Below are positions 25,541 to 33,175 of a stretch of DNA of 64,000 nt, in pieces. This DNA is from Vitreoscilla stercoraria DSM 513 (GTDB lineage Bacteria > Pseudomonadota > Gammaproteobacteria > Burkholderiales > Neisseriaceae). The DNA is taken from NCBI RefSeq assembly GCF_000382305.1, contig NZ_KB908024.1, forward strand, positions 62,001 through 126,000, read 5' to 3'. The notes below the pieces were generated by a model. That model was given only the letters and a program-made list of their open reading frames with translations. It was not told where the DNA came from and made no database searches. A program made the position numbers and the translations under genes. How positions within the stretch are numbered: position 1 is the first letter of the stretch; every line of letters begins with the position of its first letter.

Positions 25541-25617
25541 TGGTGCGCCCGACAGGACTCGAACCTGTAACCCCCGGCTTAGAAGGCCGGTGCTCTATCC
25601 GGTTGAGCTACGGGCGC
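25541..25617 (-). tRNA. tRNA-Arg(UCU)
   Basis: Acceptor GCGCCCG/CGGGCGC, anticodon arm CCGGC-CTTCTAA-GCCGG with anticodon TCT, T-arm ACAGG-TTCGAGT-CCTGT, discriminator A and encoded CCA. Single copy in the array, second in transcription order. Confidence 0.97.
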
Positions 25618-25650
25618 TCTAGTGAGAACTGTCGATGCTACTGTATTCTG

Positions 25651-25728
25651 TGGTCGGGGCGGTGGGATTCGAACTCACGACCCTCTGCTCCCAAAGCAGA
25701 TGCGCTAACCAGGCTGCGCTACGCCCCG
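25651..25728 (-). tRNA. tRNA-Pro(UGG), promoter-proximal copy
   Basis: First tRNA of the operon on the minus strand, same mature sequence and anticodon TGG as the other two Pro copies, CCA encoded. Its 5' end lies about 13 bp from the promoter -10 element. Confidence 0.97.
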
Positions 25729-25741
25729 ACTGAGAAGGCAA

Positions 25742-25770
25742 ACTATACGCACCTGTTTAAAAAGTGTCAA
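25742..25770 (-). promoter_or_regulatory. Promoter of the tRNA operon
   Basis: On the minus strand a perfect -35 TTGACA (25770-25765) and TATAGT -10 (25747-25742) are separated by 17 bp, immediately upstream of the first tRNA-Pro. This near-consensus element fits strong constitutive tRNA expression. Confidence 0.92.
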
Positions 25771-25819
25771 TACATATTGTGGTTTTTATGGGGGTGATTT
25801 TGCATATCATTTTGAAACT

Positions 25820-25841
25820 TAATTAAATTTAAATTTAATTA
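25820..25841. repeat. 22-bp perfect A/T-only palindrome
   Basis: Two 11-base half-sites, TAATTAAATTT and AAATTTAATTA, abut with no spacer, giving a perfect 22-bp palindrome made only of A and T. It lies between the tRNA promoter and folD (divergent). The remaining 25771-26002 is AT-rich with no gene; a nucleoid-protein site is possible. Confidence 0.6.
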
Positions 25842-26002
25842 GGCATATGGTTTGATTAGATATAAATGTATTTTATGAATTTGCTGAAAAAACAGTGAAA
25901 TATCGAATTGAAAACCATATTCAAGGTGCGAGGATGTCGAAAAAATGGCAAAATGTCGTTTTTGCGTTAAGGCGCCACTTGCGCCATTAAGAAAGAAAAC
26001 TC

Positions 26003-26854
26003 ATGAGTGCGACTTTGATTGACGGTAAAGCAATATCACAAGATTTATTGGTACAAGTAGGCGCCAAAGTAGACGAGCGTTTGGCGCAAGGCAAGCGTGC
26101 ACCCTGTTTGGCTGTGGTATTGGTTGGGGACGATGCCGCCAGTGCTGTGTATGTGAACAATAAGAAAAAAGCTTGCGAAAAAGTGGGTATCAAATCTTTG
26201 TCATACGAATATGGCAGCGATTTTACGCAAGAACAATTGCTGGCTTTGGTTGATGAGCTGAATGCAGACGATAATGTTGATGGCATTTTGGTGCAATTGC
26301 CGTTACCAAAACACTTGGATGTGCAAGAAATCATTGAACGCATTCGTCCTGACAAAGATGTAGACGGTTTCCATCCTTATAACGTGGGTCGTTTGGCGGT
26401 GAAAATGCCATTGATGCGTCCTTGCACCCCGCGTGGTGTGATGATTATGTTAGAAGCGGTGGGCGTGGATGTGATGGGCAAAGATGTGGTGATTGTTGGT
26501 GCGTCTAACATTGTGGGTCGTCCTCAAGCTTTGGAGATGTTGCTGTCGCGCGCTACTGTCACTGTTTGTCATTCTAAAACCCGTGATTTGGCGGCAACCG
26601 TTGGTCGTGCTGATATTGTGGTGGCAGGCGTGGGCATTCCTAATTTCATCAAAGGTGAGTGGATCAAAGAAGGTGCAGTGGTGATTGATGTGGGTATTAA
26701 CCGTTTGGATACAGGCAAATTGTGTGGTGACGTTGAGTTTGCCGTGGCCAAAGAACGCGCGGGCATGATTACACCTGTTCCGGGTGGTGTCGGTCCGATG
26801 ACGATTGCCACTTTGATGCAAAATACTTTGGATGCTTGCCAATTGCACGATTAA
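26003..26854 (+). CDS. folD: Bifunctional methylene-THF dehydrogenase / methenyl-THF cyclohydrolase
   Basis: 283 residues. It interconverts 5,10-methylene-, methenyl- and 10-formyl-THF, using NADP. Seen: the catalytic Lys region ASAVYVNNKKKACEKVGI (about 46-63), GILVQLPLPKHLD (about 92-104), DVDGFHPYNVGRL, and the NADP-binding VIVGASNIVGRP (about 162-173). The C-terminus holds the TPVPGGVGPMTIATLM signature. RBS AAGAAAG. It is monocistronic, closed by a strong terminator. Confidence 0.98.
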   Translation: MSATLIDGKAISQDLLVQVGAKVDERLAQGKRAPCLAVVLVGDDAASAVYVNNKKKACEKVGIKSLSYEYGSDFTQEQLLALVDELNADDNVDGILVQLPLPKHLDVQEIIERIRPDKDVDGFHPYNVGRLAVKMPLMRPCTPRGVMIMLEAVGVDVMGKDVVIVGASNIVGRPQALEMLLSRATVTVCHSKTRDLAATVGRADIVVAGVGIPNFIKGEWIKEGAVVIDVGINRLDTGKLCGDVEFAVAKERAGMITPVPGGVGPMTIATLMQNTLDACQLHD

Positions 26855-26868
26855 TCGGCATGATGCAC

Positions 26869-26905
26869 AAAAAAAGCTTTCAGGTATTCTGAAAGCTTTT
26901 TATTT
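26869..26905 (+). terminator. Rho-independent terminator after folD
   Basis: AAAAAAGCTTTCAG and CTGAAAGCTTTTTAT form a perfect stem of about 13 bp with a five-base loop and a T-rich tail. Confidence 0.9.
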
Positions 26906-26955
26906 TTGAATTCGTCCTTATTTGAATGACTCTTTTTAATAGACAGAATACATTG

Positions 26956-27561
26956 ATGAATCAGTTTTTTAGTGACATGTTGAACGCTTTGCGTTTGCGT
27001 TTTCGCCCTTTGGAAGATTACCGTTATTCACCGATGGTTTATGTGGTGATTTTATTGTTGTGCGGCATCAGTTCGGCAGCGATGATGCAATGGGGTTTTG
27101 ATGCGGAACCTGATTATCCATTAAAATTCACTAACACCACATCATTGGTGGCTTTTTCAGTGTGTTTGGTGGTGTTGCAATGGTTGAGTTTGAGTACGGT
27201 TTTGTCCAAACTTTTGAGTGGCATGGCAAAAAAACCTGTACCGCTTAAAGGCTATATGCTGATGACGCAAGCATTTGCAATGTTTGGCGTGTGTTTTTTA
27301 TATTTGCCTAAAGAATGGATGATTGTGGCATCTGCCTTCCAAATGTGGACATTTTGGATACAATTGTATGGCTTGTTCTTTGTGGCGGTGCCTGAAGTGA
27401 GCGGTTGGAAAATCTTGTTGTCTTACATTGCCTCTTATGGCGTGTTTTGCTTGATGATGGTGGCTGTGGGTGCGATTTTCTTGATGACAGGACAACTGGA
27501 CGACACTTTGTTGCAACAAGAAATGCAACGAGTGTTGCAAGAGCAGCAACAAAGCAAATAA
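26956..27561 (+). CDS. Unknown integral membrane protein
   Basis: 201 residues from ATG 26956 (an upstream in-frame ATG at 26926 would add ten residues; neither has a strong ribosome site). A short soluble N-terminus (NALRLRFRPLEDYRYSPMVY) precedes four to five predicted membrane helices. These include VVILLLCGISSAAMMQWG, TTSLVAFSVCLVVLQWLSL and a WKILLSYIASYGVFCLMMVAVGAIFLM pair. It ends in a Gln-rich tail (EMQRVLQEQQQSK). The topology resembles small Yip1-type proteins but I do not assign a family. Monocistronic. Confidence 0.65.
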   Translation: MNQFFSDMLNALRLRFRPLEDYRYSPMVYVVILLLCGISSAAMMQWGFDAEPDYPLKFTNTTSLVAFSVCLVVLQWLSLSTVLSKLLSGMAKKPVPLKGYMLMTQAFAMFGVCFLYLPKEWMIVASAFQMWTFWIQLYGLFFVAVPEVSGWKILLSYIASYGVFCLMMVAVGAIFLMTGQLDDTLLQQEMQRVLQEQQQSK

Positions 27562-27581
27562 AACCAAATTTAGAGAGGTTG

Positions 27582-27615
27582 AAGCGTCCTGTAATGAGTT
27601 ACAGGACGCTTTTTT
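27582..27615. terminator. Inverted DUS-like pair plus T run
   Basis: AAGCGTCCTGTAA (27582-27594), loop TGAG, complement (27599-27611), then T residues. It lies between convergent genes (ending 27561 + and 27621 -). Confidence 0.88.
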
Positions 27616-27620
27616 AGCAT

Positions 27621-29177
27621 TTAATTGATGGTGACCGTGTTGGTATCAATACTGTGTAAATGTTGTAACCATGCGGACAAAGCTGCAAAATCTGCCTCAA
27701 AATCAGGTTGAATCACGCTGATTTGTGACCATTGTTGGGCTTTGAGATAAGCGCTTTGATTGTGCAAAAACAAGCCGTTTAATGGCGCATTGAGCGTATA
27801 AAGAGCGGGCAATTGAAAATTGATGGCAGTCGGATAAGCTTGTGTTTTTAAAGCATAGGCTTGCAATGGTTTATGTTTCAATACCATTTGCAAGCGCTGG
27901 TGCAATTGTTCGAAACGCTGTGGATAGGCTTCTAAAGCATAAGCCAAATTGGCGAGCAAATAAACGGGTAAAGTAAACGGCGTTTGGTGGTGGTATTGGT
28001 TCAAATCGGTGTAACTGGTATGTGCATGCGGATGAGGAGTAGGGTTTTGTTGGTAAAACACCCAGCTTAAACCTGCCAAGGCACCAATGGCTTTGCCTGA
28101 TGTGGCGCTGGCAAAATCCACTTGTGTCAATGAAAACGGCAGCGCGCCAAATGATGAAATGCAATCGACTGCTAAGGTATGTGGCTGTTTGTGTTTGTTT
28201 TGGACAAACATGTCCAAATCATTCAAATGACCACACGATGTTTCGCCATGAACACAGGCAACCCAAGCGCAGTTTTGGCTTAAAACATCCAATGTTTCAG
28301 CGGTAAAAGATTCGCCCCAAGCGACATTGTAAGTCTCAAACACCAATCCCAAAGCCTGTGCTTGTTGTTGCAGGCGTTGTCCAAATTCGCCATTGCTGCA
28401 GATTAAGCCTTTTTGTGTGCCATGCCGTTGTTGCAATTGCTGCAACATGACAGCGTTTGCCAAGGTGCCGCTGCCTAACAACAAGGCCACATGTTGCGCT
28501 TGGCTTAAGCTTAATAATGTTTGGGTGACTTGTTTGTGCAAATGTACAAATGTACTGCTGCGGTGCGAGACATCAGTATGAGTTAACGCGTGGGTTTGTT
28601 GGACGGGACCGGGATAAAAAATATGCGCTTGTTTGGGCAGGCGTTCAAACAATAGGTGTGCTTTGTCTGCAGTCAAAACCATAGGCACAAAACGGGCTTG
28701 TTCGCTGCCGACTTCGGGCGCAAACGCTTCAAAACCAATTTTGCGATACAGTTTTTGCTGGCGTGTGGTGCCTGAAATCACGCAAGCGCTGTAATCTTGG
28801 TCGAGCAAATAATGGTACATCGCTTGAATCAAATGGAAGAAAGCCAAGCTGTGGCGGTATTCAGGTTCCATCGCCAATAAGCGCAATTCACACAGTTTGC
28901 GGCTTTGTTCTGGGTTTAATAAGGCTTCAACCGCCCCGATTTTTTTGTCCAATGAAAACGGTCTTTGATCGCGAAACGCCAACATGGCAATGATGTTTTC
29001 ATCTTGATAACACAGTAAATAAGTATTTTGTTCATGAAACGCATCGGTGAGGCTGTGATGGGCATTGTGTGAATGTTGCGGGATTTCTTCGACAAAAGTT
29101 TGGTAATTCAAGCGCGCAATCGCTGCAAATTCGGCTTTGGTATGGGCAATTTTGCAATGGTACATGGTGGCTGCCAT
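27621..29177 (-). CDS. Two-domain protein: GNAT-type N-acyltransferase fused to class V aminotransferase
   Basis: 518 residues. Residues 1-~180 look like an acyl-CoA/ACP-dependent GNAT fold of the FeeM / N-acyl-amino-acid-synthase kind (LNYQTFVEEIPQH, ELRLLAMEPEYRHS, SGTTRQQKLYRKIGFE). Residues ~185-518 are a PLP class V aminotransferase resembling 2-aminoethylphosphonate aminotransferase: YPGPVQ at 188-193, GSGT at 235-238, HGETSCGHLND at 310-320, PLP-binding D338 and Schiff-base K362 in SGKAIGALAGLS. Both halves look intact. The fusion implies that an amine is made or used by the C-terminal half and acylated by the N-terminal half, but the substrate is unknown. Ribosome site weak; monocistronic between two DUS-pair hairpins. 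Confidence 0.78.
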   Translation of the reverse strand: MAATMYHCKIAHTKAEFAAIARLNYQTFVEEIPQHSHNAHHSLTDAFHEQNTYLLCYQDENIIAMLAFRDQRPFSLDKKIGAVEALLNPEQSRKLCELRLLAMEPEYRHSLAFFHLIQAMYHYLLDQDYSACVISGTTRQQKLYRKIGFEAFAPEVGSEQARFVPMVLTADKAHLLFERLPKQAHIFYPGPVQQTHALTHTDVSHRSSTFVHLHKQVTQTLLSLSQAQHVALLLGSGTLANAVMLQQLQQRHGTQKGLICSNGEFGQRLQQQAQALGLVFETYNVAWGESFTAETLDVLSQNCAWVACVHGETSCGHLNDLDMFVQNKHKQPHTLAVDCISSFGALPFSLTQVDFASATSGKAIGALAGLSWVFYQQNPTPHPHAHTSYTDLNQYHHQTPFTLPVYLLANLAYALEAYPQRFEQLHQRLQMVLKHKPLQAYALKTQAYPTAINFQLPALYTLNAPLNGLFLHNQSAYLKAQQWSQISVIQPDFEADFAALSAWLQHLHSIDTNTVTIN

Positions 29178-29298
29178 TCACATTCAATCGGAATGTTTGC
29201 AGATTATCATCTTTGCAATGCAACACAAGCAATCTAGCAGGTTTGGCAGGGGTTACAGTGGTGATTACAACAGTATTGGCATAAAAATATATGCATAA

Positions 29299-29332
29299 AA
29301 AAGCGTCCTGTAAGGGTTTACAGGACGCTTGT
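29299..29332. terminator. Inverted DUS-like pair
   Basis: AAGCGTCCTGTAA (29301-29313) and TTTACAGGACGCTT (29317-29330) form a stem flanked by A and G/T bases, downstream of the minus-strand methyltransferase gene and upstream of the fusion gene. Confidence 0.82.
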
Positions 29333-29353
29333 GAGAGTGGTTAATCCGAATTT

Positions 29354-30499
29354 TTAGATTTTTTCCAAACAATACAAAGAGGTAATTTCTTCAGAGCGTG
29401 CCGTGTATAAAGGGTCATTGGGGTTTTGTGCTTTGGCATGTTCTGGTTTGGCATCGTGTTTGGCAATGAGGCGCAATTGGGCTGCGGCTATCCAATCAGA
29501 CAAATCATTTGGTTTGCGCAAGCCGATACGTTCGGCCAAATCCGACATAATCAGCCAAGCTTGACCATTCTCATTCAAACGTTCTGTGACACCGTTTAAA
29601 AAGCTTTTGAGCATGTGGCTGTCCGCATCGTACAAAGCTGTTTCGATGATAGAGCTGGGTTTGGCAGGCAACCAAGGCGGGTTACACACAATCAAATCCG
29701 CTTTGCCAGCGGGAAACAAATCTTGTTCGTGTAATTGAATGTGTTGGTCGATGTGTAAGCGTTCAAAGTTGGCTTGGGCAGCGGCGATGGCAGTGGGGTT
29801 GGTATCGGTAGCGATGATATTTTTGAGGCCACGCTTGGCCAATAAGGCTGCCAATACGCCTGAACCTGTGCCGATGTCCCATGCATTGTGGCAATGTTGA
29901 GGCAAAGCGGCCTGTAACATCAATTCCAAATATTCACCACGCAGCGGTGAAAATACGCCAAATGGCACATGAATGTGTTGTTCATCCAAAGCCTTAATTG
30001 CCACACCTTTTTGATGCCATTGCTCGGCCCCGATATAGCCTAACAAAGCTTGCAAAGAAATCAAGACAGGTTCGGTATTGTCAAAGCCAAAAGCTTGTTT
30101 ACAGGCCGCTTGAATATTGGGCGCTCGTGGTAAAGTCAATTGCCAATTCGGTTGGACAATCACACACAAATGGCTGAGCAAATGGCTTTTTTGCTGTTGC
30201 TGCATGCGGTGTTTGTGAAAGCTTTCTAACAAAGTGTCGCCAGTTTTGGCGGCTTTGTTCAAACGTCGCTTTGCTGCATCCAATAAGGCTTTGGCTTGGT
30301 GGTAATCGCCATGCCAAATGGTGGCGGTTTTTGCACGCCATAAAGGTAGGGCTTTGTCAGCTGACAAAGCTTGGCTTTTGTCTAAGTCGGTCAAATGCAG
30401 TGGTGGTTTGTTGGTGTTATGACTGAGCCAAGTCAAAGTTTGACCATTGTGGTCAAAAACATGGCGACATAAAGACAAATTAATGTGATTTTTGGACAT
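29354..30499 (-). CDS. SAM-dependent methyltransferase with NPPW motif
   Basis: 381 residues. A variable N-terminal half (about 1-190) has no recognised motif. The second half is a class I Rossmann methyltransferase: SAM motif I WDIGTGSGVLAALLA (about 216-230), acidic residue after beta-2 (IIATDTNPTA), and catalytic DLIVCNPPWLPA (about 278-289). The NPPW form is shared by N6-adenine, guanine and glutamine methylators (RsmC, RlmG, PrmC-like), so the target is probably rRNA, DNA or protein. It is divergent from leuA with a shared 144-bp control region. A G-type DUS-like word occurs near 29907. Confidence 0.85.
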   Translation of the reverse strand: MSKNHINLSLCRHVFDHNGQTLTWLSHNTNKPPLHLTDLDKSQALSADKALPLWRAKTATIWHGDYHQAKALLDAAKRRLNKAAKTGDTLLESFHKHRMQQQQKSHLLSHLCVIVQPNWQLTLPRAPNIQAACKQAFGFDNTEPVLISLQALLGYIGAEQWHQKGVAIKALDEQHIHVPFGVFSPLRGEYLELMLQAALPQHCHNAWDIGTGSGVLAALLAKRGLKNIIATDTNPTAIAAAQANFERLHIDQHIQLHEQDLFPAGKADLIVCNPPWLPAKPSSIIETALYDADSHMLKSFLNGVTERLNENGQAWLIMSDLAERIGLRKPNDLSDWIAAAQLRLIAKHDAKPEHAKAQNPNDPLYTARSEEITSLYCLEKI

Positions 30500-30556
30500 T
30501 GTGTATAAAAAATTCCAAACAGAGGTGGTTTTGACAATAATTTTTTCAAATAAGAC

Positions 30557-30584
30557 TTGATTTTGTCCAAAATTGCTCTACAAT
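30557..30584 (+). promoter_or_regulatory. Promoter candidate for leuA
   Basis: TTGATT at 30557-30562 and TACAAT at 30579-30584, 16-bp spacing, lie about 60 bp before the first leuA start at 30644. A further TTGACA occurs at 30531 but lacks a good -10. No leucine-rich leader peptide was seen. Confidence 0.6.
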
Positions 30585-30643
30585 AGCAACTAATCTTGCT
30601 GTTTGAGCTGTTTTAATCAATAATTTTAGACAAAAGGTCTAGT

Positions 30644-32431
30644 ATGCAACTGGATATTGCTCGTTTAATCGACTACTTTGGTGGAGTGAATGCCTTGGCA
30701 GCCGCTTGGAAACAACATTATCCCACAGAGGTGGTGTCGACTGCAGCCATTTACAAATGGCGGGCGCGTTCTTCTTTGCCTCTTGGACAATTGCAAAAAT
30801 TGACGGTGCTTGCCCAAGCACAAGGTCGACCTTTGGACTTGAATGCATTCATACAACACCAACCTCATTTGGAGCGTACCAATATGTCCAGCAACAACCG
30901 CGTTATCATTTTTGATACTACTTTGCGCGATGGTGAGCAATCGCCTGGCGCAGCCATGACCAAAGAAGAAAAAATTCGTATCGCGCGCCAGTTGGAAAAA
31001 TTAGGTGTGGATGTGATTGAAGCAGGTTTTGCAGCGGCAAGTCCGGGTGATTTTGATGCCATCAATACGATTGCCAAAACGATTACCAAATCAACTGTGT
31101 GTTCTTTGTCTCGTGCTAATGAGCGTGATGTGCGTGCGGCAGGTGAAGCGATTGCGCCTGCATCTAAAAAACGCATTCACACGTTTATTGCGACCAGCCC
31201 ATTGCACATGGAACACAAATTGAAAATGTCGCCTGACCAAGTGCGTGAAGCGGCGGTTAAGGCGGTTAAAATTGCATGTGAATATACCGATGATGTGGAG
31301 TTCTCATGTGAAGATGCTTTGCGTTCAGACATTGATTTCTTGGTGCAAATTTGTGGCGATGTGATTGCCGCAGGTGCGACCACGATTAATATTCCTGATA
31401 CGGTGGGTTATGCCATTCCATTCCAAACTGAAAATTTCTTCCGCGAATTGATCACTCGCACAGTTGGCGGTGACAAAGTGATTTGGTCAGCCCATTGCCA
31501 CGATGACTTGGGTTTGTCTGTGTCTAACTCATTGGCAGCGGTGATGGGTGGTGCGCGCCAAGTGGAATGTACGATTAATGGTTTGGGTGAACGTGCGGGC
31601 AATGCCAGCATGGAAGAAATTGTGATGGCATTGAAAACCCGTCACGATGTGTTTGGCTTGGAAACTGGCATCGACACCACACAAATTGTACCAACGTCTA
31701 AATTGGTATCGACCATTACTGGTTATCCTGTGCAGCCGAATAAGGCAATTGTGGGTGCAAATGCGTTTGCACACGAATCTGGCATACATCAAGATGGCAT
31801 TTTGAAATGTCGTGAAACTTACGAAATTATGTCAGCGGAATCTGTGGGTTGGACTGCTAACCGTTTGACTTTGGGTAAATTGTCAGGTCGCAATGCCTTC
31901 AAAACCAAATTGGCTGAATTGGGCATTCAATTGGAAAGCGAAGAAGCATTGAATTCTGCGTTTGCGCGCTTTAAAGAATTGGCCGATAAAAAACGTGAAA
32001 TCTTTGATGAAGATTTGCATGCTTTGGTATCGGACGAGTTGATCAGCATTACCCCAGACCGCTACAAATATTTGTCGCTGAAAATCCAAACTGAGACCGG
32101 TGAGCTGCCACAAGCAGAAATCGTGATGAGTGAACAAGGACAAGAACACCGTGCCACAAGCCAAGGTTCGGGTCCTGTGGATGCGGTCTTCAAAGCCATT
32201 GAATCGATTGCACCGAGCGAAGCGCAATTGCAATTGTATTCGGTCAATGCCATTACTGAAGGTACCGAGAGCCAAGGCGAAGTCACTGTGCGTTTGTCGC
32301 GTGAAGGTGTTATCGTCAATGGTCAAGGTGCAGATACGGATGTGATTGTTGCCAGTGCCAAAGCGTATATTTCGGCATTGAACAAATTGAACAAGCCTAA
32401 TGAGCGTATCAAAGCGCAGGGCAATATTTAA
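30644..32431 (+). CDS. leuA: 2-isopropylmalate synthase with extra N-terminal HTH-like domain
   Basis: 595 residues. From residue 81 it is an ordinary LeuA of 515 residues: VIIFDTTLRDGEQSPGAAMT (catalytic and metal site), IDFLVQICGDVIAAGATTINIPDTVGYA, HCHDDLGLSVSN metal ligands, NGLGERAGNA, and the C-terminal allosteric leucine domain (about 470-590). It condenses acetyl-CoA and 2-ketoisovalerate, the committed step to leucine. Residues 1-~72 are an added HTH-like domain (LIDYFGGVNALAAAWKQHYP, AAIYKWRARSSLPLGQLQKL) similar to Cro-type binders. The ATG at 30644 has AAAAGG upstream; an internal ATG at 30884 has TTGGAG upstream and would give the normal enzyme alone. Confidence 0.92.
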   Translation: MQLDIARLIDYFGGVNALAAAWKQHYPTEVVSTAAIYKWRARSSLPLGQLQKLTVLAQAQGRPLDLNAFIQHQPHLERTNMSSNNRVIIFDTTLRDGEQSPGAAMTKEEKIRIARQLEKLGVDVIEAGFAAASPGDFDAINTIAKTITKSTVCSLSRANERDVRAAGEAIAPASKKRIHTFIATSPLHMEHKLKMSPDQVREAAVKAVKIACEYTDDVEFSCEDALRSDIDFLVQICGDVIAAGATTINIPDTVGYAIPFQTENFFRELITRTVGGDKVIWSAHCHDDLGLSVSNSLAAVMGGARQVECTINGLGERAGNASMEEIVMALKTRHDVFGLETGIDTTQIVPTSKLVSTITGYPVQPNKAIVGANAFAHESGIHQDGILKCRETYEIMSAESVGWTANRLTLGKLSGRNAFKTKLAELGIQLESEEALNSAFARFKELADKKREIFDEDLHALVSDELISITPDRYKYLSLKIQTETGELPQAEIVMSEQGQEHRATSQGSGPVDAVFKAIESIAPSEAQLQLYSVNAITEGTESQGEVTVRLSREGVIVNGQGADTDVIVASAKAYISALNKLNKPNERIKAQGNI

Positions 32432-32470
32432 ATAAAAATATTTAAATCAAATAATAAGTAGAAGAGAGGC

Positions 32471-32506
32471 AAAGCGTCCTGTAAATCATTTACAGGACGC
32501 TTTTTT
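32471..32506 (+). terminator. Inverted DUS-like pair plus T run after leuA
   Basis: AAGCGTCCTGTAAA (32472-32485) and its complement (32489-32502) are followed by five further T, giving a strong terminator 40 bp after the leuA stop; the next gene is convergent. Confidence 0.9.
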
Positions 32507-32530
32507 ATGTTGAATTTTTTCAAATGGTTT

Positions 32531-32800
32531 TTAAGCAACGAAAGAGCAACTCATGGCTTCTAAGTCGTTATTTATCGCATGCAAAGTGTCCAATTTGTGA
32601 TGAGCATCAATGTGCATCGCTTGCTCAAACAGCCAATCTAGCATGTGTACGGCTTGAGCATGCAGATGAGATTGGTCGCAAATAGGACATTTTGTCAGTG
32701 CAGCTGCATCTTGAGATATGGCATTTTCATGATGAATAGGGCTGCGCCATTGGCAATCAGGACAGGTCAATTGGTAGCTGGAAGAGGGCAGATGCATCAT
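32531..32800 (-). CDS. Small zinc-ribbon protein
   Basis: 89 residues. Two Cys pairs, CPDC (13-16) and CPIC (38-41), set a zinc ribbon in the first half; the second half is a helix rich in His, Ala and Asp (HMLDWLFEQAMHIDAHHKLDTLHAI). The ATG follows AAGGAGAACCATA, a strong ribosome site, which supports it as a real gene. Role unknown. Convergent with leuA. Confidence 0.75.
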   Translation of the reverse strand: MMHLPSSSYQLTCPDCQWRSPIHHENAISQDAAALTKCPICDQSHLHAQAVHMLDWLFEQAMHIDAHHKLDTLHAINNDLEAMSCSFVA

Positions 32801-33115
32801 TATGGTTCTCCTTCTTATTATTCATTTTTTTGATTTGGGCAATCAGAATTTTGGTACTGATGAAACTTATTTATACAGAAAAAATGCTTTTTAAGTAAAG
32901 CAAAATGTTTTAATTAACCTTTTGTTATATAAGTATTTAATTTGAATATAATAATTTAATGTATGAATGAAAGTATTTGATAGAAGTTGATTTTTGGGTG
33001 TATGGATTCGTAGGTGGTTGATTCAACTAACAACAAAAGGGATGAGCGTTGTTTTGGTCGATATTTTGTGGTTGAGCAAATATGAAATAAATTTTTGGAT
33101 TAACCCAAAAAAAAA
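32801..33115. other. AT-rich spacer, no gene seen
   Basis: About 315 bp of AT-rich sequence between two minus-strand genes. It must contain the promoter of the zinc-ribbon gene. Apart from a short GTTGA/TCAAC palindrome near 33017 I see no clear signal, RNA or ORF. Confidence 0.6.
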
Positions 33116-33147
33116 CAAGCGTCCTGTCAATATTGACAGGACGCTTG
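33116..33147. terminator. Perfect 32-bp palindrome from two DUS-like words (GTC variant)
   Basis: Half-site CAAGCGTCCTGTCAAT (33116-33131) is exactly palindromic with 33132-33147. The word ends in GTCA rather than GTAA in both arms. It follows the butanediol dehydrogenase gene on the minus strand and can terminate it; an A run (33108-33115) gives a T tail on the minus strand. Confidence 0.88.
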
Positions 33148-33175
33148 TCGATTTATTACAACAATGACATAAAAG

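Noticed and set aside
25108..25797. Short proteins read across the tRNA array
   Set aside because: Open frames of 60-85 residues here come from the repeated tRNA sequences and have no ribosome sites.
30500..30643. Leucine-rich leader peptide controlling leuA
   Set aside because: No short frame with a run of Leu codons before a terminator was found; the upstream frame is the HTH-like extension itself.
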